From JBAZDC01 sp041654595 (GTDB taxonomy: Bacteria > Pseudomonadota > Gammaproteobacteria > Burkholderiales > Burkholderiaceae_B), in assembly GCA_964551305.1 (NCBI GenBank), contig CAZKBT010000035.1, positions 1 through 36,125 of the forward strand: DNA of 36,125 bases, given 5' to 3'. Positions 25,008 to 33,085 of this stretch are shown here, piece by piece. The notes beneath the pieces were generated by a model. That model ran no database searches, was not told where the DNA came from, and saw only the letters and a program-made list of their open reading frames with translations. Every line of letters begins with the position of its first letter. The first letter of the stretch is position 1. The translations under genes and the position numbers were made by a program.

Positions 25008-26180
25008 ATGAATTTCGAACCGACGCCGGAACAAAGCAGTTTTCAGGACGCTGTCCGTCGCTACGCGGAAAAAAACCTGCAGAAAGATGCGCTCCAGCGC
25101 GCGCATAGCAGGGATTATCCATGGGACGTTTCCCGTTCGCTGGCGGGGCAAGGCCTGTTGGGTATCACCATCTCGTCGGAGGACGGCGGCGCGGGAGGCA
25201 CGGTAATGGACGCCGTGATCGCCATTGAAACAGTCGCTTCGATTTGCCCGCGCAGCGCCGACGTGGTCCAGGCGGGCAACTTCGGCGCCATACGCGTGCT
25301 GGCCGAGTACGGCTCGGCCCGCCAGAAAGAGGCGTATCTGCGCCCATTGCTGGCCGGCGAGGCGTTGATATCCGTGGGCATGACCGAGAGCGAGGCCGGC
25401 TCGGCGGTGACCGAGCTGCGCACGCGCGCCACGAAGGACGGCAAGGGTTGGCGCATCAACGGCGCCAAGATTTTCACTACACACGGCCCTCATGCCGATT
25501 TTATTTTGACCTATGTCAGGTTCGGGCCCGGTTTGGACGGCATTGGCTCCGTCATCATAAAAACTCGTTCCACCGGCGTAACGCTGGGCAAGCGCTCGCG
25601 GTTCATGTCCGGCGAGGAGTGGGCGGAAATCCACTTCGACGACGTCTATGTCGGCGATGAAGACGTGGTTCTGGGCAGCGGCGGGTTCAAAAAGCAGATG
25701 GCCGGCTTCAATGTCGAACGAATAGGTAATACGGCGCGTTCCCTGGCGCTCGGACGGTACGCTTATGAAGAGGCGCGGCAGTGGGCTTTGCAGCGTAAGC
25801 AATTCGGCCGGCTGCTGTGCGAATTCCAGGGGCTGCAGTGGAAATTCGCCGACATGAAAATCAAGCTGGACGCGGCGCAGCTGTTGCTCTATCGCGCAGC
25901 CACGAATGCGGATACCGGATTTCCTTCGCCGATGGAAACCGCCATGGCGAAGGCTTACTGCAACCAGGTCGGCTTCGAGGTGGCGAACGAGGCTTTACAG
26001 GTAATGGGAGGCGTGGGGTACAGCCGCGAGTCTTTGGTCGAATATTGCGTGCGCCGTTGCCGTGGCTGGATGATCGCCGGAGGATCCATCGAGATTCTCA
26101 AGAACCGGATAGCCGAAGGCGTATTCGAACGCCGTTTTTCTCAACGTCCCGACAATCATCAACCCGGGAGCGAGCGATGA
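25008..26180 (+). CDS. Acyl-CoA dehydrogenase family protein
   Basis: 390 residues with the ACAD order: N-terminal helices, FAD-binding beta domain (SVGMTESEAGSAVTELRTRA; GWRINGAKIFTTHG) and C-terminal helices (QRKQFGRLLCEFQGLQ; ALQVMGGVGYSRES). It introduces an alpha,beta double bond into an acyl-CoA, passing electrons to ETF. The usual catalytic Glu in IYEGT is Gly358 here (IAGGSIEI), whereas Glu237 in FNVERIG occupies the place of the catalytic base in isovaleryl-CoA and long-chain dehydrogenases. That suggests a branched or unusual acyl substrate. ATG 25008 has AGG seven bases upstream; ATG 25002 is too close to it. It is co-transcribed with the CoA ligase. Confidence 0.9.
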   Translation: MNFEPTPEQSSFQDAVRRYAEKNLQKDALQRAHSRDYPWDVSRSLAGQGLLGITISSEDGGAGGTVMDAVIAIETVASICPRSADVVQAGNFGAIRVLAEYGSARQKEAYLRPLLAGEALISVGMTESEAGSAVTELRTRATKDGKGWRINGAKIFTTHGPHADFILTYVRFGPGLDGIGSVIIKTRSTGVTLGKRSRFMSGEEWAEIHFDDVYVGDEDVVLGSGGFKKQMAGFNVERIGNTARSLALGRYAYEEARQWALQRKQFGRLLCEFQGLQWKFADMKIKLDAAQLLLYRAATNADTGFPSPMETAMAKAYCNQVGFEVANEALQVMGGVGYSRESLVEYCVRRCRGWMIAGGSIEILKNRIAEGVFERRFSQRPDNHQPGSER

Positions 26181-26225
26181 ACCGGCCAATCGGGTCATGC
26201 GAGGACTTCCGATCCCGAGGCGGCG

Positions 26226-27476
26226 CTATTCATGGCGGCGTGTGCGGTCGCTATTGAACGCCCGCCTGGCCGCATCGCCAGCGACCCGCACTGAGCCGCC
26301 GGCCGCCATTTTCGCGATTTCTTCTTTCGTGTAGCCGATTTCTTCCAGAACGTTCGCGGTATCCTGGCCTAGTCGCGGCGCGGGGATCCAGTCCTTTCGC
26401 ATGCCGGCCGACATCGTGTTGGCCGGCGCTATGTCCATGATGGCGCCTTCCGTGGGGTGCTCGCGCTTCTGAAACAAGCCCACGTCGTTCAGATGCGGGT
26501 CGCTCATCAGCGACTCCAGCGTATTGCAGGGCGCGGCGGGAATGTCGCGCCGGCGAAAGATCTCCATCCATTCTTGCGTGGTTCGCATCGCCATGGCTTC
26601 GCGTCTCAGGCGAAAGTACTCTCGCACATTCCTGAACCGTGCGGCAACCGTTGTAAACCTCGGATCCGTCTTGAGCTCGGGTCGTTCCATCGCGTCGAAT
26701 AGCGCATGGGCCTGCGTATCGGTGTTGGCCGAGATGCATATGTAGCCGTCGAGGGTGGGAATGGGCCGGTTGCCGGGATCCAGCACGCGCGGATCGCCCG
26801 TACCGCCCAAGGGCGGGTCGAAGGTGCTCAGATACATGTGCTCCGTCATGACCTGGGTCACCATGTTCTCGTACATGGGAACCTCGATGCGCTGCCCTTC
26901 GCCGGTCTTCATGCGATGCAGCAGCGCCATCGTGATGAGGTGCGCGCCGATCAGGCCGACGGTGCGGTCGGCCAGCACAAAAGGCACGTAGGCGGGCGCG
27001 CCCAAGACGCGCCGATTCAAATCGGCGACTCCGGAAACGCCTTGGATGATGGAGTCGTAGGCTGGCATGTCGCGATAACGCCCGGCCTGGCCGAAGCCGA
27101 ACATGCCGCAGTAGATGATGTCCGGCTTGACGCGTCTTATCGCGTCATAGCCCAGCCCTAGCCGTTCCATGGAGGCCGGACGCACATTCCACAGCAGCAC
27201 GTCGGCTGTTTCCAGCAGACGCATCAGAACGCGATGGCCTTGCGTGGTTTTCAGGTCCAGGCAGACCGAGCGCTTGTTGCGGTTCAGGTGCAGGTACTTG
27301 GGCGACATGCCGTCATTGCGCCCCTTGCCCGCCAAATAGCGTCCGATGTCGCCGCCGGGCCCTTCCACCTTGATGACATCGGCGCCGTGGTCAGCCAGGA
27401 TTTGCGTGGCGAGCGGGCCCACGACGACCGATGACAGGTCGATGATCCGAATTCCTTCCAATGCGCCGCCGCTCAT
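26226..27476 (-). CDS. CaiB/BaiF family (family III) CoA-transferase
   Basis: 416 residues. Family III CoA-transferases move CoA between carboxylic acids through an aspartyl-CoA mixed anhydride. The nucleophile is probably Asp170 (VLADRTVGLIGAH). GIRIIDLSSVVVGPLATQILADHGADVIKVEGPGG-type N-terminus and the MKTGEGQRIEVPMYENM segment are diagnostic. Its start overlaps the stop of the HTD2-type hydratase (ATGA at 27473-27476), so the two are one operon. It converges on the acyl-CoA dehydrogenase gene with 45 bases between. CoA donor and acceptor are not visible; a dicarboxylate such as mesaconate, itaconate or succinate is a reasonable guess given the partner. Confidence 0.93.
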   Translation of the reverse strand: MSGGALEGIRIIDLSSVVVGPLATQILADHGADVIKVEGPGGDIGRYLAGKGRNDGMSPKYLHLNRNKRSVCLDLKTTQGHRVLMRLLETADVLLWNVRPASMERLGLGYDAIRRVKPDIIYCGMFGFGQAGRYRDMPAYDSIIQGVSGVADLNRRVLGAPAYVPFVLADRTVGLIGAHLITMALLHRMKTGEGQRIEVPMYENMVTQVMTEHMYLSTFDPPLGGTGDPRVLDPGNRPIPTLDGYICISANTDTQAHALFDAMERPELKTDPRFTTVAARFRNVREYFRLRREAMAMRTTQEWMEIFRRRDIPAAPCNTLESLMSDPHLNDVGLFQKREHPTEGAIMDIAPANTMSAGMRKDWIPAPRLGQDTANVLEEIGYTKEEIAKMAAGGSVRVAGDAARRAFNSDRTRRHE

Positions 27477-28345
27477 GCGTCTCGCTCCGTTATCGCCGCC
27501 TCGACCGCGGTGTTGCCGTCCGGATCCGTCGCCACGATGACCTTGCCTTCCTTACGCTGTTCCGCATGCAAGGCCAAGGGTTGGTCAACGTACAGGGGAC
27601 GTAGATTTCGGGAGGCGGAGTGCGTCATCATCCAGTCGTTGTCGGCGGCGTATTGCCATATGAGCAAGAGCGTCAATCCGCCATTGACCACCAGCGCCGG
27701 GTAATCTTCCTGATTCCGAGCGTACTCCAGGTCATAGTGGATGCGATGGGCGTTGAAGGTGATCGCGGAATAGCGAAATAGCATCATGGCGTCGGGGGTA
27801 ATGATCCGGGGCCGGCCCAAGAGCTTGCCTTTCTGGCGCGCGTCCGCGTGGACGTCGCGATGATGGGGTGCCCGGGATGAGTGCGCCGCCGTGCGGGATG
27901 CCGCCTTGTAGACGATGTCCTGCTCCTCGACGACGGCGAGGCCTGTTTCGCCCACGATTTCGTGGCGCACCGTCACGAAACACATCGGACCGGATCGGCC
28001 TGTCTTAGGCGTGATCGCGTGAATCACCGACGTCTTCCTCACCCGTTCGCCGATGCGTAAAGGCGCGATGAACTCGACCCGTTTGCCGGCGAACATGCGT
28101 TTGGGAAGCGGGATCGGAGGAAGAAAGTCCCCTTTTTCCGGATGACCGTCCTGCGCCAGCGAGCTTTGCGGGGCCGTCTCGCCAAACAGGATGGGATACC
28201 AGTGCATGGGCAGCGCGTCGCCGGCCCGGAACATGGCGGACCGGTCCAGCAAGGCCGCCATACGCGTGGCCAACACGCTCGACACGTCGTCATGCTGGTC
28301 TTGCCGGCGTCCAAGCCAGGGCTTTAGCGACTCGACATCGCGCAT
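27473..28345 (-). CDS. HTD2/MaoC-like acyl-CoA hydratase (mesaconyl-/itaconyl-CoA hydratase-type)
   Basis: 290 residues forming two hot-dog halves: an N-terminal FAS1-type dehydratase half (LKPWLGRRQDQHDDVSSV) and a C-terminal half with FNAHRIHYDLEYARNQEDYP (His200, His203, Asp205), the hydratase motif of the HTD2/COG3777 group. Characterised members hydrate mesaconyl-C4-CoA or itaconyl-CoA, usually beside a CaiB-type transferase as here. The citramalyl-CoA lyase those pathways need is not in the window. The gene is first in its operon and diverges from a LysR gene across 127 bases with ATGTACAA repeats. Exact acyl substrate unproven. Confidence 0.85.
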   Translation of the reverse strand: MRDVESLKPWLGRRQDQHDDVSSVLATRMAALLDRSAMFRAGDALPMHWYPILFGETAPQSSLAQDGHPEKGDFLPPIPLPKRMFAGKRVEFIAPLRIGERVRKTSVIHAITPKTGRSGPMCFVTVRHEIVGETGLAVVEEQDIVYKAASRTAAHSSRAPHHRDVHADARQKGKLLGRPRIITPDAMMLFRYSAITFNAHRIHYDLEYARNQEDYPALVVNGGLTLLLIWQYAADNDWMMTHSASRNLRPLYVDQPLALHAEQRKEGKVIVATDPDGNTAVEAAITERDA

Positions 28346-28397
28346 CTTGTCTCCTTGTTCCTCGTATGCGAGCAGACCGTGGATGTGAACAAGAGGA

Positions 28398-28456
28398 ATT
28401 GTAGGAGGCCGATGCCGTGTATGTACAATGCATTTTGTTCATCCATATATGTACAA
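28398..28456. promoter_or_regulatory. Divergent control region with two ATGTACAA repeats
   Basis: ATGTACAA occurs at 28421-28428 and again at 28449-28456 (28 bases apart) between the hydratase operon and the LysR gene. On the minus strand TACAAT (28403 to 28398) is a good -10, with TTGTAC (28428 to 28423, inside the first repeat) as a -35 at a long 19-base spacing, the kind of suboptimal promoter LysR proteins activate. Confidence 0.4.
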
Positions 28457-28472
28457 CTTACATAAATCGGCC

Positions 28473-29366
28473 ATGCACAATTTCGACATCCTGGGTGTGG
28501 AAGCGTTCGTTGCGGTCGCTGATCTTGGAAGCTTCAGCCAAGCGGCGGATCGTCTCCATCTCTCCCAGACCGCCCTGAGCCGGCGTATCGTCAAGCTGGA
28601 GGCCGCCGTCGGCGGAAAGCTGCTGGCGCGCACGACCCGCAGCGTTTCCCTGACGCAACCGGGAGCGGATTTTCTGCCGCGCGCTCGCAGGCTGGTGCGC
28701 GAAATGTCGGCCGCCCTGGCGGAGCTGAAAGAAAGCACCATGCATGGGTATGGGCATGTGGTGATGGGCTGTTTGCCCACCGTTGCGGCCGGCCGGATGT
28801 CTCGGGTAATAGCGTTGTATGGAGAGCGCTATCCGCGCAATCGAATCCAGATACTCGACCGTTCCGCCACCGAGATTCGCCAGGCGGTCCTGCGGGGCGA
28901 GGCCGAATTCGGGATATCGGTCCTGCCCGCAAGGCACAACGAACTGGATTGCGTCACTTTGTTTCGCGACCCTGTTGTCATGGTGTGTCCTCGGCACCAT
29001 CCATTGGCGAAGAGAAAGCGACTTGCCTGGCGCAGCCTGGCCGGCCAGCCCCTAATCGGTATCGGTTCGCTCAGCGGGCTGCGGCTGCAGACGGAAGCCG
29101 TGATCAGCGAGAACAAGCTGAGTTTGTGGTTCGCATATGAAGTGCAGCACCTGGCCACGGCGGTCGGCCTGGTCGCGGGCGGCGCCGGCATAGCCATCCT
29201 GCCCCTGGGCGCATGCGATGTCATCGGCCGCACGGGTTTATGCGTGGTGCCGCTCGTCAAGCCGACTGTTTGTCGTGCCATCGAGCTGTTCCATAGGCGT
29301 GGCCATGTGTTTGGCCCGGCTGCCCAGCCTTTATATGATCTTGTTCTGGAGCAGCTCGGCGGGTGA
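28473..29366 (+). CDS. LysR-family transcriptional regulator
   Basis: 297 residues from ATG 28473. HTH about 1-60 (VEAFVAVADLGSFSQAADRL, then QTALSRRIVKLE), effector domain from about 90. It is divergent from the hydratase/CoA-transferase operon and probably controls it. The frame continues up to ATG 28428, but that would place the first ATGTACAA repeat at the start codon and lacks family support. It converges on the Bug gene at 29399. Confidence 0.92.
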   Translation: MHNFDILGVEAFVAVADLGSFSQAADRLHLSQTALSRRIVKLEAAVGGKLLARTTRSVSLTQPGADFLPRARRLVREMSAALAELKESTMHGYGHVVMGCLPTVAAGRMSRVIALYGERYPRNRIQILDRSATEIRQAVLRGEAEFGISVLPARHNELDCVTLFRDPVVMVCPRHHPLAKRKRLAWRSLAGQPLIGIGSLSGLRLQTEAVISENKLSLWFAYEVQHLATAVGLVAGGAGIAILPLGACDVIGRTGLCVVPLVKPTVCRAIELFHRRGHVFGPAAQPLYDLVLEQLGG

Positions 29367-29398
29367 GCAGACGCGGGTAATACGGAGCCCGCCGCCGC

Positions 29399-30400
29399 TT
29401 ATTCCGCGCTGATGTTCTTCTCTTCGATCAGCGCAGTCCACCTTTCGGCATCTTCCTTGGCCATTGCCCGGAATTGCTCGGGCGTGTTCCAGGCGGGGGC
29501 CAGCCCTTGCGCTTCCAGCGCCGCGATGACGTCCTTTTCTTTCATGGCTTTGGCGATGTCCGCGTTGATTTTTTCGATGACGGGCAAGGGTGTGCCGGCT
29601 GGCGCGGCAAGGCCGATCCACAAGGTCGAGTTGAAGTCCGGCAATGCTTCGGCGGCGATGGTGGGCATGTTCGGCAGGCTGGGGACCGGCTCGGGACCGC
29701 TGATCGCCAGTGCTTTGATATCGCCGCGCTTGACGAACGGCATCAGCGAATTCGGGATGCCGAACATCACGTCCACCCGACCCGCGGCCAGATCCGTGAC
29801 GGCCGGCACGGCGCCCCGATAAGGAACGTGCAGCATATCCATGCCGGCCATCGACTTGAGCAGTTCAGCCGTCAGGTGGTGCGGCGTTCCCACGCCGGCG
29901 GACGCATAGCTCAATCCTTCCGGATGGGCCTTTGCGTAAGCGATAAGCTCGCCGACGGAATTGACCGGCAGCTTGGCGTTGACGGCCAGGAGGATGGGGC
30001 CGGTAGCAATGAGGGAAATCAAGGAGAAGTCCTTCAGCGGATCGTAGCCTACCCCCGTCTTTTTGTACATGGCGGGATTCATCGTCAGCAGATTGTTGGG
30101 CGTGATCAGCAAGGTATAGCCGTCGGGCGCCGCGCGGGCCACCATGCTGGCGCCCAGATTGCCGCCGGCGCCGGGTTTGTTTTCCACTACGACGGACTGT
30201 TTCCAGTATGAGCCGAGTTTTTCGCCCAGTATGCGCGCCACGACATCGTTGCTGCCTCCGGCAGTGTAGGGCACGATGAAAGTGACGGGGCGAGCGGGAT
30301 AGGCGCTGGCGTCCTGCGCCCACGCCGGCGAGCCCAGGGCCGTTGCCAGCAGGACGGTGCCACAGGTCACGAGTGATTTCAGCGTTTTGTGCAAGGTCAT
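29399..30400 (-). CDS. Bug-family periplasmic receptor
   Basis: 333 residues. Signal peptide with hydrophobic 9-23 and cleavage after AWA (28). Then YPARPVTFIVPYTAGGSNDVVARILGEKL and VVENKPGAGGNLGASMVARAAPDGYTLL, the classic Bug loops; the TAGGSND loop keeps the conserved Asp. It is 38 bases downstream of a flavoprotein monooxygenase gene on the same strand, so the pair is probably co-transcribed and the receptor may bind the monooxygenase's aromatic acid or a precursor. No TctAB genes are near. Confidence 0.93.
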   Translation of the reverse strand: MTLHKTLKSLVTCGTVLLATALGSPAWAQDASAYPARPVTFIVPYTAGGSNDVVARILGEKLGSYWKQSVVVENKPGAGGNLGASMVARAAPDGYTLLITPNNLLTMNPAMYKKTGVGYDPLKDFSLISLIATGPILLAVNAKLPVNSVGELIAYAKAHPEGLSYASAGVGTPHHLTAELLKSMAGMDMLHVPYRGAVPAVTDLAAGRVDVMFGIPNSLMPFVKRGDIKALAISGPEPVPSLPNMPTIAAEALPDFNSTLWIGLAAPAGTPLPVIEKINADIAKAMKEKDVIAALEAQGLAPAWNTPEQFRAMAKEDAERWTALIEEKNISAE

Positions 30401-30438
30401 GAGTTGTCTCCTGTTTTCTCGTTGCGTTTTTTAAAAGT

Positions 30439-32073
30439 TCATCGGGCGCCGCGCACGACATCGGCAATCAGCAATGCATCGTCGATCGCATCCGCGCGCC
30501 AGGCGACATGGCCGTCAGGCCTGACGAGGACGAAGCGGCGCTCGTAAAGCGCGGCGATGTCCGGCTCGTTCAGCGTTACCGTCATCAGCGGTATCTTCCG
30601 GTCGGAGAAGGCGTCGACCAAGGCAGCGGGGTCGTGGGTGTCATCGTCGCGAAAGTGCAGCAATACAAAGCACTCGCCGAAGAGGTCGAGTGTGGAACGC
30701 CCGTCCTTCAGCCATGCGTGCGGGGCGCGAGAGCCAGGGCGCGCCGTGGGAACGTATAGCCTGAAATCGTCCGGCGTCGGAGCGGTGCCGTCGGGCACGC
30801 AGATCGGCGAATTTTCATAACGATGGCCCAGCTGCAGGCCCATCGATTCCCATTCCACGCGGGTCGAGTCGCGCAGCCGTTTGCCGATGGCGGCGCGCAC
30901 GGCCGCGCCTTCGGGCGTGTCGTCACAGACGGCGTCGGGCTCGGGCGTGTCTTGCCATGCCTTGAAGTTCTGCGTGGAAAAGCTGGTGTTGCGCTCTGCG
31001 ATGGGGCGTCGTTCGACTTCATAGCTGGGCAATAGCTTGGGGCCCGCCCAGCCTTGCAGCAAGCCTTGCAGTTTCCAGCCAATGTCGACCGCTTCCTGGA
31101 TGCCCGTGTTCATCCCCATGCCTCCGGTGGGCGACATGGTATGGGCGGAGTCGCCGACCAGCGCAACACGGCCGTTCACATAGCGCGTGGCGAGCATTTC
31201 GCTGCGGCGCCACGGCGTGACCGACAGCACGTCGAAAGGAATACGCCCGGGATCGTCCAGCGTGCCGAACGCTTTGCACACCCAATGGCGGGCATCGAAC
31301 GTGTCCAGCGGGATTTTGTCGTTGGATCCCAGCACCGTCAGTCGCCAGATGTCCGATCCGTCCACGACGGTAAGGTTGCCCCACATGCCGGCGGGGCCGA
31401 CGAACATATAGCGTTCGCCTTCGCCCATAGGGTGTTGCGCGGCCAGATTCGGAGCCTGGATCAGGATATTGATCGAGTAGCTGAGTAGACGGCCTTGCAT
31501 GTCGATGCCGGCTTGAGCGCGAACCAGACTGGAGGGTCCGTCGCAGCCTATAAGGTATCGAGCCCGTATCGTCTTCGCCTGGCCCGTCTCCAGATCGCGC
31601 ACGATGGCATCGACGTGGTCGGACGTCTGCTCGAACCGTTCGAATCGGTGTTTGAACATGACGGACGTCAGCGGATTGTCCAACGCGGCCTGGAGCAGAA
31701 TGGGCTGGAGCCAGAGTTGAGGACAGCGTTGTTTTTTCTCGGGCGTTTCAGGAGGCGTCGGCGCATCGCGCATGTTGGGGTAGGGTTCTCGGTCCAGCAG
31801 GAAGCCGGTCAGCGACGTGCAGAACACCATGGATAGCTCATAGTCTTCCGGAAACCCGCACCCGCGCACTTGGTCGGCGATGCCCCAGCGCCTGAACGCT
31901 TCCATGGTGCGTATCGCAACCAGCCCCGTGCGCGGGTGCTCGATCGTGCCATCGCCTTGCTCTATAAGGATGCTGGGGATGCCGCGCGCGCCCAGGTCGA
32001 TGGCCATGGCCAGTCCGACCGGGCCTGCGCCGACGACGAGTACGGGCGTATCGATGATTGCTTGGTGTGCCAT
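30439..32073 (-). CDS. FAD-dependent aromatic monooxygenase (PheA/TfdB/MhpA type)
   Basis: 544 residues, class A flavoprotein hydroxylase. FAD-binding GAGPVGLAMAIDLGARG (GxGxxG at 15-20), DG-type loop (YLIGCDGPSSLVRAQAG) and the second FAD motif VALVGDSAHTMSPTGGMGMNTG are all intact. The C-terminal ~150 residues form the thioredoxin-like domain seen in phenol hydroxylases. Such enzymes hydroxylate phenols or hydroxyphenyl acids with NAD(P)H and O2. It is the first gene of an operon with a Bug receptor and divergent from a LysR gene with a candidate LysR box between. The substrate is not predictable from sequence alone. Confidence 0.92.
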   Translation of the reverse strand: MAHQAIIDTPVLVVGAGPVGLAMAIDLGARGIPSILIEQGDGTIEHPRTGLVAIRTMEAFRRWGIADQVRGCGFPEDYELSMVFCTSLTGFLLDREPYPNMRDAPTPPETPEKKQRCPQLWLQPILLQAALDNPLTSVMFKHRFERFEQTSDHVDAIVRDLETGQAKTIRARYLIGCDGPSSLVRAQAGIDMQGRLLSYSINILIQAPNLAAQHPMGEGERYMFVGPAGMWGNLTVVDGSDIWRLTVLGSNDKIPLDTFDARHWVCKAFGTLDDPGRIPFDVLSVTPWRRSEMLATRYVNGRVALVGDSAHTMSPTGGMGMNTGIQEAVDIGWKLQGLLQGWAGPKLLPSYEVERRPIAERNTSFSTQNFKAWQDTPEPDAVCDDTPEGAAVRAAIGKRLRDSTRVEWESMGLQLGHRYENSPICVPDGTAPTPDDFRLYVPTARPGSRAPHAWLKDGRSTLDLFGECFVLLHFRDDDTHDPAALVDAFSDRKIPLMTVTLNEPDIAALYERRFVLVRPDGHVAWRADAIDDALLIADVVRGAR

Positions 32074-32111
32074 CCGTGCGTAACCTGCTTGATCTTGAGT
32101 GATGGGAGACT

Positions 32112-32141
32112 ATGGTCGGCGCACGAGGTATGCTATGTCAA
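32112..32141 (-). promoter_or_regulatory. Candidate promoter of the monooxygenase operon
   Basis: A perfect -35 TTGACA (32141 to 32136 on the minus strand) is followed after 18 bases by a poor -10 GACCAT (32117 to 32112). A strong -35 with a weak -10 next to a LysR box suggests activator dependence. Confidence 0.4.
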
Positions 32142-32148
32142 ATCAATA

Positions 32149-32178
32149 ATGCATACTATTGGTATTCATAATATGAAT
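32149..32178. promoter_or_regulatory. Candidate LysR binding site, nested inverted repeats
   Basis: ATGCATAC (32149-32156) and GTATTCAT (32162-32169) are inverted with one mismatch and a 5-base spacer. ATTCAT (32164-32169) and ATGAAT (32173-32178) form a second perfect inverted repeat that includes the ATG of the LysR gene. The first lies just upstream of the monooxygenase -35 box; the second could mediate autorepression. Confidence 0.45.
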
Positions 32179-33063
32179 ATTAAGAATTTCGATCTCAACC
32201 TGCTCCGGGTGTTTGTCGCCATTTATACCGCTCGCAGCGTGTCGCAGGCGGCGCTGCAGGTGGGCTTGACGCAGGCGGCCATGAGCAATGCGCTGCGGCG
32301 TCTTCGAGACCAATGCGACGATCCGTTGTTCGTCCGTTCCAACGGCGCGATGGAGCCCACTGCGCTGGCCACGGCATTGGCGCCGCCCGTGCAAGAGGCG
32401 TTGAACGCCATCGAACGTTCTTTGACGAGCTCGATAGGATTCGATCCTTCGACCAGTGCCCGCACGTTCCGCTTGCTGACGTCCGATGTGGGAGAGCGGG
32501 TGATATTGCCGAAACTGATGCGGGCGTTGAAAACGGCCGCCCCCGATATCCGTATCGAGGCGATACGCCAGCCGCAGGCGGAATACGCCCAGGCCTTGCG
32601 TTCGGGCGACATTGATTTGGCGATCGGCAATATTGCTTTTTTGCAGAGGGGGTTCTATCAACAGCTTTTGTTCGAGGACAGGTATTTGTGCATCGCCCGA
32701 AAAGGGCATCCGAACGTGACCGACGAGTTGACCTTGGATGCCTACCTGGCTGAAGACCATGTCGTATCCTTGGCCGGCAGCACCGACAGCCTGGTCGAGG
32801 ATGCTTTGGCGGCATTGCGCCGCCGCCGCCACATCAAGCTCAAAGTCACGCATTACTATGGCGCGTCGGCCATCGTGGCCGAGTCCGACCTGATCGCCAC
32901 GGTGCCCGAGAATGCGGTGGCCGGCATGCATATGTTGCAGAAACTGCCTTTGCCGTTCGCGATCCCAGGCGCCCGGGTGCGGCAGTTTTGGCATCGACGC
33001 GCCCACAAGGACCCGGCCAACAGATGGCTGAGGACCTTGATAGCCGGCCTGATAAGGACTTGA
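32173..33063 (+). CDS. LysR-family transcriptional regulator, NodD/NahR-like
   Basis: 296 residues from ATG 32173 (MNIKNFDLNLLRVFVAIYTARSV is the NahR/NodD/LeuO-type start). HTH about 5-65 (TQAAMSNALRRLRDQCDDPLFVR), effector domain from about 90. The frame is open back to 31870, but that overlaps the divergent monooxygenase gene and has no family support. It is divergent from the monooxygenase/Bug operon; the NahR-like subgroup often responds to aromatic acids, which fits. It converges on the HTH/citrate-synthase gene, 22 bases apart. Confidence 0.93.
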   Translation: MNIKNFDLNLLRVFVAIYTARSVSQAALQVGLTQAAMSNALRRLRDQCDDPLFVRSNGAMEPTALATALAPPVQEALNAIERSLTSSIGFDPSTSARTFRLLTSDVGERVILPKLMRALKTAAPDIRIEAIRQPQAEYAQALRSGDIDLAIGNIAFLQRGFYQQLLFEDRYLCIARKGHPNVTDELTLDAYLAEDHVVSLAGSTDSLVEDALAALRRRRHIKLKVTHYYGASAIVAESDLIATVPENAVAGMHMLQKLPLPFAIPGARVRQFWHRRAHKDPANRWLRTLIAGLIRT

Positions 33064-33085
33064 AGCGTGCCCCGTGCCGCAAGGG

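Noticed and set aside
31870..32172. Upstream extension of the NahR-like LysR gene
   Set aside because: It would overlap the divergent monooxygenase gene by about 200 bases and lacks a LysR-like sequence; the HTH starts at ATG 32173.
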